34,538 nucleotides of DNA, from NCBI GenBank assembly GCA_002418625.1, contig DIEM01000056.1, positions 1-34,538 of the forward strand. The letters are read 5' to 3'. Shown piece by piece: positions 30,913-34,538 of the stretch. The position numbers and the translations under genes are program-made. Within the stretch, counting starts at the first letter, position 1. Every line of letters begins with the position of its first letter. The DNA is from Firmicutes bacterium UBA5774. GTDB taxonomy: Bacteria > Bacillota > Clostridia > Peptostreptococcales > Anaerovoracaceae. The notes under the pieces were generated by a model. The model had not been told where the DNA came from and searched no databases. It saw only the letters and a program-made list of their open reading frames with translations.

Positions 30913-32733
30913 ATGGCAAAAAAACAATTCAAGGCAGAATCAAAGCGTCTGCTTGACCTGATGATCCATTCGATCTACACGCACAAGGAAATCTTTCTGA
31001 GGGAGCTTATTTCAAATGCCAGCGATGCGATCGACAAGATGTATTATATGGCGCTTACCGATGACACTTTGACTTTCAATAAAGAGGACTATTTTATCCG
31101 CATCGAGGCGGACAAGGAAAACAGAACGCTGAAGATAACGGATACAGGTATCGGAATGTCCCGGGAGGAGCTGGACGAAAACCTGGGGGTCATTGCGAAA
31201 AGCGGCTCTCTGGATTTTAAAAACGAAAATGAAATGAAAGACGGTGTGGACATTATCGGGCAGTTCGGAGTCGGCTTTTACTCCGCTTTCATGGTGGCTG
31301 ACTTTGTAACCGTCGAAAGCAAGGCCTTCGGTTCCGATGAAGCCTTCCGGTGGAAATCCGCCGGCGCTGACGGCTATGCAATCGAGGCCTGCGGCAAAGA
31401 GCAGGTCGGGACGGATATCATACTTAAGATCAAAGAAAACACAGAAGATGAAAATTATGACGAGTTTCTTGAGGAATACCGGGTCCGCTCCATCATCAAA
31501 AAATATTCCGACTTCATCCGCTACCCTATCATGATGGGCGAGCAGACACTGAACAGCATGGTGCCGATTTGGAGAAAAAATAAAAACGAGCTTAAGCCCG
31601 AGGATTATGAGAATTTCTATCAGGAAAAGCATTATGGTTTTGACAAGCCGCTTCGGCATATCCATGTCAGCGTTGACGGAGCTGTGAGCTATAATGCGAT
31701 ACTTTATATCCCGGAAAAGCTGCCGTATGATTTCTATACGCGGCAATTCGAGAAGGGACTGGAGCTTTATGCCAGCGGGGTCCTGATCATGCACAAATGC
31801 CCCGATCTGCTGCCTGATTACTTTGGATTCGTGAAGGGAATGGTCGATTCTGAAGATCTGTCGCTGAATATTTCCAGGGAGATGCTCCAGCATGACCGCC
31901 AGCTCAAGCTGATCGCCAAAAACATCAAAAGCAAAATCAGGAAGGAATTGGAAAATCTGCTGAAAAACGAGCGGGAGGATTATGAAAAATTCTTCGAGGC
32001 TTTCGGAAGACAGTTGAAATACGGCGTTTATGAAGATTTTGGCGCAAATGTTGAAATGCTTCAGGACCTGCTGCTTTTCTATTCGTCAAAGGAGAAAAAA
32101 ATGGTCACGCTGGCGGAATATGCCGAGAGAATGGCTGAAGAGCAGAAATACATTTATTATGCGTCCGGGGAATCCGTCGACAGGATCGAAAAAATGCCGC
32201 AGACGGAACTTGTGCTGGAGAAGGGCTATGAGATCCTGTACTTCACCGATGAGGTGGACGAGTTCGCGATACGGATGCTCCCGGCGTATCAGGAGAAGGA
32301 ATTCAAGTCGGTTTCCGCCGGAGACCTTGGTATCGAAGAAAATGATAAAGAAACTGAAGCTGAAGATGACACCGGAGCGCGGGAGGTTTTCGACTATATG
32401 AAAAACAGGCTGGCCGGAAGGGTCAGCGATGTCCGGGCTTCCAAACGCCTGAAGCATCATCCGGTTTGCCTGACCAATGAGGGCGACCTTTCGATCGAGA
32501 TGGAAAAGATCCTGAACACCATGCCCGGAAGCGATGGAGTCAAGGCTGACAAGATCCTTGAGATCAACACGGCGCACGATGTTTATGCGACCTTGAAGGA
32601 AGCCTTTGCCGGTGACCGGGAGAAGCTGGATCTGTATACGGATCTGCTGTTCAATCTGGCTGTTCTGATAGAAGGCCTTCCGATCGACGACCCTACGGCA
32701 TTTTCCAATGATGTATGCAGGATCATGCGGTAA
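30913..32733 (+). CDS. htpG: Hsp90-family chaperone HtpG
   Basis: This cytoplasmic ATP-dependent chaperone is 606 residues, near the usual bacterial length. The N-terminal GHKL ATPase shows ELISNASDAIDKMYY, DTGIGMSREEL, and GQFGVGFYSAFMVAD. The middle domain includes LDLSLNISREMLQ-like sequence (DLSLNISREML) with the catalytic-loop arginine, and the C-terminal dimerisation domain ends near VCRIMR. AAAGGGG lies upstream of the ATG. It is alone in its unit and under a perfect CIRCE element, so HrcA should control it. That is unlike Bacillus subtilis, where htpG is not in the HrcA group. A strong hairpin follows the stop. Confidence 0.96.
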   Translation: MAKKQFKAESKRLLDLMIHSIYTHKEIFLRELISNASDAIDKMYYMALTDDTLTFNKEDYFIRIEADKENRTLKITDTGIGMSREELDENLGVIAKSGSLDFKNENEMKDGVDIIGQFGVGFYSAFMVADFVTVESKAFGSDEAFRWKSAGADGYAIEACGKEQVGTDIILKIKENTEDENYDEFLEEYRVRSIIKKYSDFIRYPIMMGEQTLNSMVPIWRKNKNELKPEDYENFYQEKHYGFDKPLRHIHVSVDGAVSYNAILYIPEKLPYDFYTRQFEKGLELYASGVLIMHKCPDLLPDYFGFVKGMVDSEDLSLNISREMLQHDRQLKLIAKNIKSKIRKELENLLKNEREDYEKFFEAFGRQLKYGVYEDFGANVEMLQDLLLFYSSKEKKMVTLAEYAERMAEEQKYIYYASGESVDRIEKMPQTELVLEKGYEILYFTDEVDEFAIRMLPAYQEKEFKSVSAGDLGIEENDKETEAEDDTGAREVFDYMKNRLAGRVSDVRASKRLKHHPVCLTNEGDLSIEMEKILNTMPGSDGVKADKILEINTAHDVYATLKEAFAGDREKLDLYTDLLFNLAVLIEGLPIDDPTAFSNDVCRIMR

Positions 32734-32773
32734 CATCGGCCGGGTCTGAAGAGAGATGGGATTTTAATGAAAA

Positions 32774-32817
32774 GGCCGGGCTTTCTGCCTGCGTGAGAAC
32801 GCGATGAAAGCCCGGCC
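32774..32817. terminator. Bidirectional hairpin between htpG and the small minus-strand gene
   Basis: GGCCGGGCTTTC (32774-32785) pairs perfectly with GAAAGCCCGGCC (32806-32817), a 12-bp stem with a 20-base loop. On the minus strand it is followed by TTTTCATT; on the plus strand it lacks a T run, so it ends the minus-strand gene best. Confidence 0.65.
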
Positions 32818-32821
32818 GTTG

Positions 32822-33067
32822 CTATTGTGTTTGGGAATCGCTTCCGTCGGCGTCATTCGACAGACTCCATTCCAGAAGGCTTGCGTGCACAGCTTCGCCG
32901 AAATGGCCGTTCGAGATATGCGCCGATTCGTGTATAAACGCAAGGGCGCTCTGGTCATTTGAATTGCGTGCATTGATGTATATGTTAAAATCACCGTTTT
33001 CGTCCAGCACGGTCATTCCGTTCACACCGGGAGGCAAATCGATCAGCCTCATGATCACTGCATCCAT
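32822..33067 (-). CDS. Small HExxH protein resembling the ImmA/IrrE metallopeptidase core
   Basis: This 81-residue protein begins MDAVIMRLIDLPPGVNGMTVLDENGDFNIYINAR, a layout I associate with short ImmA/IrrE-like or phage-type metallopeptidase proteins of Firmicutes. It contains HESAH (HExxH, a zinc-binding motif) near residue 46 followed by HISNGHF, giving a possible third ligand. At 81 residues only the core of a peptidase is present, so activity is uncertain. AAGGAAAG precedes the ATG at 33067. It has no visible partner such as an XRE repressor next to it. The family assignment is moderate. Confidence 0.7.
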   Translation of the reverse strand: MDAVIMRLIDLPPGVNGMTVLDENGDFNIYINARNSNDQSALAFIHESAHISNGHFGEAVHASLLEWSLSNDADGSDSQTQ

Positions 33068-33200
33068 TATCTGTCACTTTCCTTAAACATTTCGATTATC
33101 CTGATCGCCTTTTCCAACCAATATAATTACTATAAACGCATTACATTTAAAGCACAACAGCGTATGAACAAATGTCGCAAATTAGTTGCCCGAATAGCAT

Positions 33201-33218
33201 GGCTGCGGGAGCGCAGCC
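33201..33218. other. GC-rich hairpin in the pyrG upstream region
   Basis: GGCTGCG pairs perfectly with CGCAGCC around GGAG, flanked by AGC and GCT that extend it loosely. The plus-strand T run (33241-33257) starts too far away for a normal terminator. The rest of 33068-33280 shows no gene. Confidence 0.4.
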
Positions 33219-33288
33219 TGCTGGTATGTATGGAAAATATGTTTTTTTGTGTTTTTTCGTTTAACATTTATCAATTCACATGGGTTTA

Positions 33289-33297
33289 TGCTACAAT
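33289..33297 (+). promoter_or_regulatory. Extended -10 promoter before pyrG
   Basis: TGCTACAAT is a TGn extended -10 (TACAAT 33292-33297) with no good -35. Transcription would start about 33304 and include the 38-residue ORF and pyrG. The start does not show the GGGC-type pyrG attenuation start known in Bacillus. Confidence 0.5.
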
Positions 33298-33311
33298 AAG
33301 AGGTAAATTTT

Positions 33312-33428
33312 ATGAACAAAATGCAAAAAAGCGGCAGCGTCGGACATGCGCCATGCATCATAGCTGTGATTTTCATAGCGGGCTGCTATTGGATCGCGGG
33401 GCAGGATGAAGGGAGGCGCCGATGCTAG
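33312..33428 (+). CDS. Possible 38-residue small membrane peptide
   Basis: The short frame from the ATG at 33312 has an AGAGGT ribosome site 8 bases upstream, directly behind the extended -10, and ends at a TAG 17 bases before pyrG. The product, MNKMQKSGSVGHAPC then a hydrophobic segment IIAVIFIAGCYWIAG and a charged tail, could be one membrane helix. It does not resemble a family I know. It may simply be leader sequence, and only the ribosome site and position support it. Confidence 0.35.
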   Translation: MNKMQKSGSVGHAPCIIAVIFIAGCYWIAGQDEGRRRC

Positions 33429-33445
33429 CAAGTTAGGGGGAAAGA

Positions 33446-34538
33446 ATGGAGAAAAAATATGTTTTCGTGACCGGAGGAGTCGTATCCGGCCTTGGCAAGG
33501 GCATTACCGCGGCCTCTCTCGGCAGATTGCTTAAAGCGCGCGGAATCAAGGTAACAATGCAGAAATTGGACCCATATATAAACATCGATCCGGGAACCAT
33601 GAGCCCATATCAGCATGGTGAAGTGTATGTGCTGGATGATGGAGCTGAAACCGATCTTGACCTGGGGCACTATGAACGCTTCATCGATATCCGCTTGAAC
33701 AAGGTTTGCAATGTCACCACCGGGCAGGTATACGCAGAGGTGATCAGCAAAGAGCGCCGCGGTGATTTTCTTGGAGGCACCATCCAGGTGATCCCACACA
33801 TCACCAATGAGATTAAGAAGCGTATCACCGCGGTCGCCAAATCCACCGGAGCCGAAATCGTGCTGGTGGAGGTTGGTGGAACTGTGGGTGACATCGAAAG
33901 TCTGCCTTTCCTCGAAGCCATCCGCCAGTTGAGATCAGACATGGGGCGTGAAAACACGTTGTATGTTCATGTCACCTGGCTTCCGTATATTGGCGCAACA
34001 GAGGAGCTGAAGACCAAACCCACCCAGCATTCAGTGCATGAGCTGCGTTCCATTGGCATCTCCCCCGATATGATCGTTGCCCGCAGCGATTATCCGGTGG
34101 AGGAGAGCCTGACCGACAAGATTGCGCTCTTCTGCGATGTGGAAAAACGCGCCGTGGTGCCCATGGTCACCTCCCCCATCCTGGCGGAAATCCCGCTGAT
34201 GCTGGAGAAGGCCAGCGTTGGTGAATACCTGCTCGAGAGAATGCACCTCGTGGAACGCAAACACCCCGATTGGACGGCATGGAGCCGCATCGTGGAGGAG
34301 ACCCGGAAGCAAAAGCCTGTCGTGACCATTGCCCTGGTGGGCAAATATGTGGAACTCCATGATGCTTACATCAGCGTGCGGGAAGCACTCAAACATGCCT
34401 CGCTTGCCTTGGGAGCAGAGTTGCAAATCAAATGGATCCTTTCCACGGATCTTGAAAAGGGAGGCGGGCGCGATTTGCTGGAATCAGCAGATGGAATTGT
34501 GGTGCCTGGCGGCTTCGGCAGCCGCGGCATCGAAGGCA
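33446..34538 (+). CDS. pyrG: CTP synthase, 3' end cut by window edge
   Basis: This enzyme makes CTP from UTP, ATP and glutamine. The visible 364 residues cover the whole N-terminal amidoligase domain and the start of the glutamine amidotransferase domain. It starts KYVFVTGGVVSGLGKGITAAS (P-loop); KLDPYINIDPGTMSP, GGTVGDIESLPFLEA and KTKPTQHSVHEL also fit the family. The amidotransferase part begins at about VTIALVGKYVELHDAY; its catalytic Cys, at about residue 390 in most members, is beyond the window. GGGGG lies 5 bases upstream of the ATG. Codon use stands apart: of 20 arginines, 12 are CGC, 3 CGT, 2 CGG, 3 AGA and none AGG, while AGG is frequent in neighbours such as leuB. The segment YVHVTWLPYIGATEELKTK is unlike the usual clostridial HVTLIPY form. 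Confidence 0.97.
   Translation, partial: MEKKYVFVTGGVVSGLGKGITAASLGRLLKARGIKVTMQKLDPYINIDPGTMSPYQHGEVYVLDDGAETDLDLGHYERFIDIRLNKVCNVTTGQVYAEVISKERRGDFLGGTIQVIPHITNEIKKRITAVAKSTGAEIVLVEVGGTVGDIESLPFLEAIRQLRSDMGRENTLYVHVTWLPYIGATEELKTKPTQHSVHELRSIGISPDMIVARSDYPVEESLTDKIALFCDVEKRAVVPMVTSPILAEIPLMLEKASVGEYLLERMHLVERKHPDWTAWSRIVEETRKQKPVVTIALVGKYVELHDAYISVREALKHASLALGAELQIKWILSTDLEKGGGRDLLESADGIVVPGGFGSRGIEG

Noticed and set aside
31012..31893. Long minus-strand open frame (293 codons) inside htpG
   Set aside because: Antisense shadow of the well-supported htpG gene; no ribosome site or family resemblance.
33201..33260. Intrinsic terminator or pyrG attenuator upstream of pyrG
   Set aside because: The hairpin at 33201-33218 is over 20 bases from the T run and lies upstream of the likely pyrG promoter; no GGGC start is present.

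Overview
The window looks like the chromosome of a low- to mid-GC Gram-positive anaerobe of the Bacillota, most likely class Clostridia. The basis is Firmicute-style regulation: a T-box leader, a CIRCE/HrcA operator, a Bacillus-type LexA box, strong GGAGG ribosome sites and TTGACA/TATAAT promoters. The families present (DUF951, UPF0182, MocR beside an ECF S component, a UgtP-like glycosyltransferase, (R)-citramalate synthase) agree with this. A family-level assignment is not possible from the sequence alone.

Positions 1-4070 are a mobile-element scrap yard. An IS21-family element (istA, cut by the window edge, and istB) ends at about 2067, where it appears to have inserted into orfB of an IS3-family element on the minus strand. 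A small degraded fragment, the 3' part of a second IS3-type transposase and tRNA-Lys(CTT) with its own terminator follow. Positions 4150-5600 hold a small HTH gene and a sodium:solute symporter broken by an internal deletion and frameshift.

Positions 5630-14770 hold a membrane/coiled-coil protein, a zinc-ribbon membrane protein with a TcaA-like C-terminal domain, a large UPF0182 membrane protein, a glutamine-synthetase-family enzyme, serS, a RidA-family gene and a DUF951 gene. Positions 14771-21292 form a T-box-controlled operon leuA-cimA-leuC-leuD-leuB, which joins leucine synthesis to the citramalate route for isoleucine because LeuCD and LeuB can serve both.

Positions 21351-23810 hold a MocR/PdxR-type regulator divergent from an ECF transporter S component, suggesting vitamin B6 salvage. 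A UgtP/MGDG-type glycosyltransferase follows; its 3' end overlaps a convergent patatin-like lipase, which sits behind a Ca2+/Na+ exchanger. Divergent from these is a DNA-damage cassette with a perfect LexA box inside its promoter: a Y-family polymerase, a translationally coupled 87-aa protein and an SRAP-family protein. Next are a PAP2-family phosphatase with Pho-box-like repeats upstream, htpG under a perfect CIRCE operator, a small HExxH protein on the minus strand, a possible 38-aa ORF, and the first two-thirds of pyrG, whose codon usage differs from that of its neighbours.

I found no CRISPR array, rRNA, phage module or clearly new large system. The most distinctive units are the LexA-box cassette with the unassigned 87-aa protein, the Leu/Ile T-box operon, the MocR-ECF pair, the nested insertion sequences and the compositionally odd pyrG.
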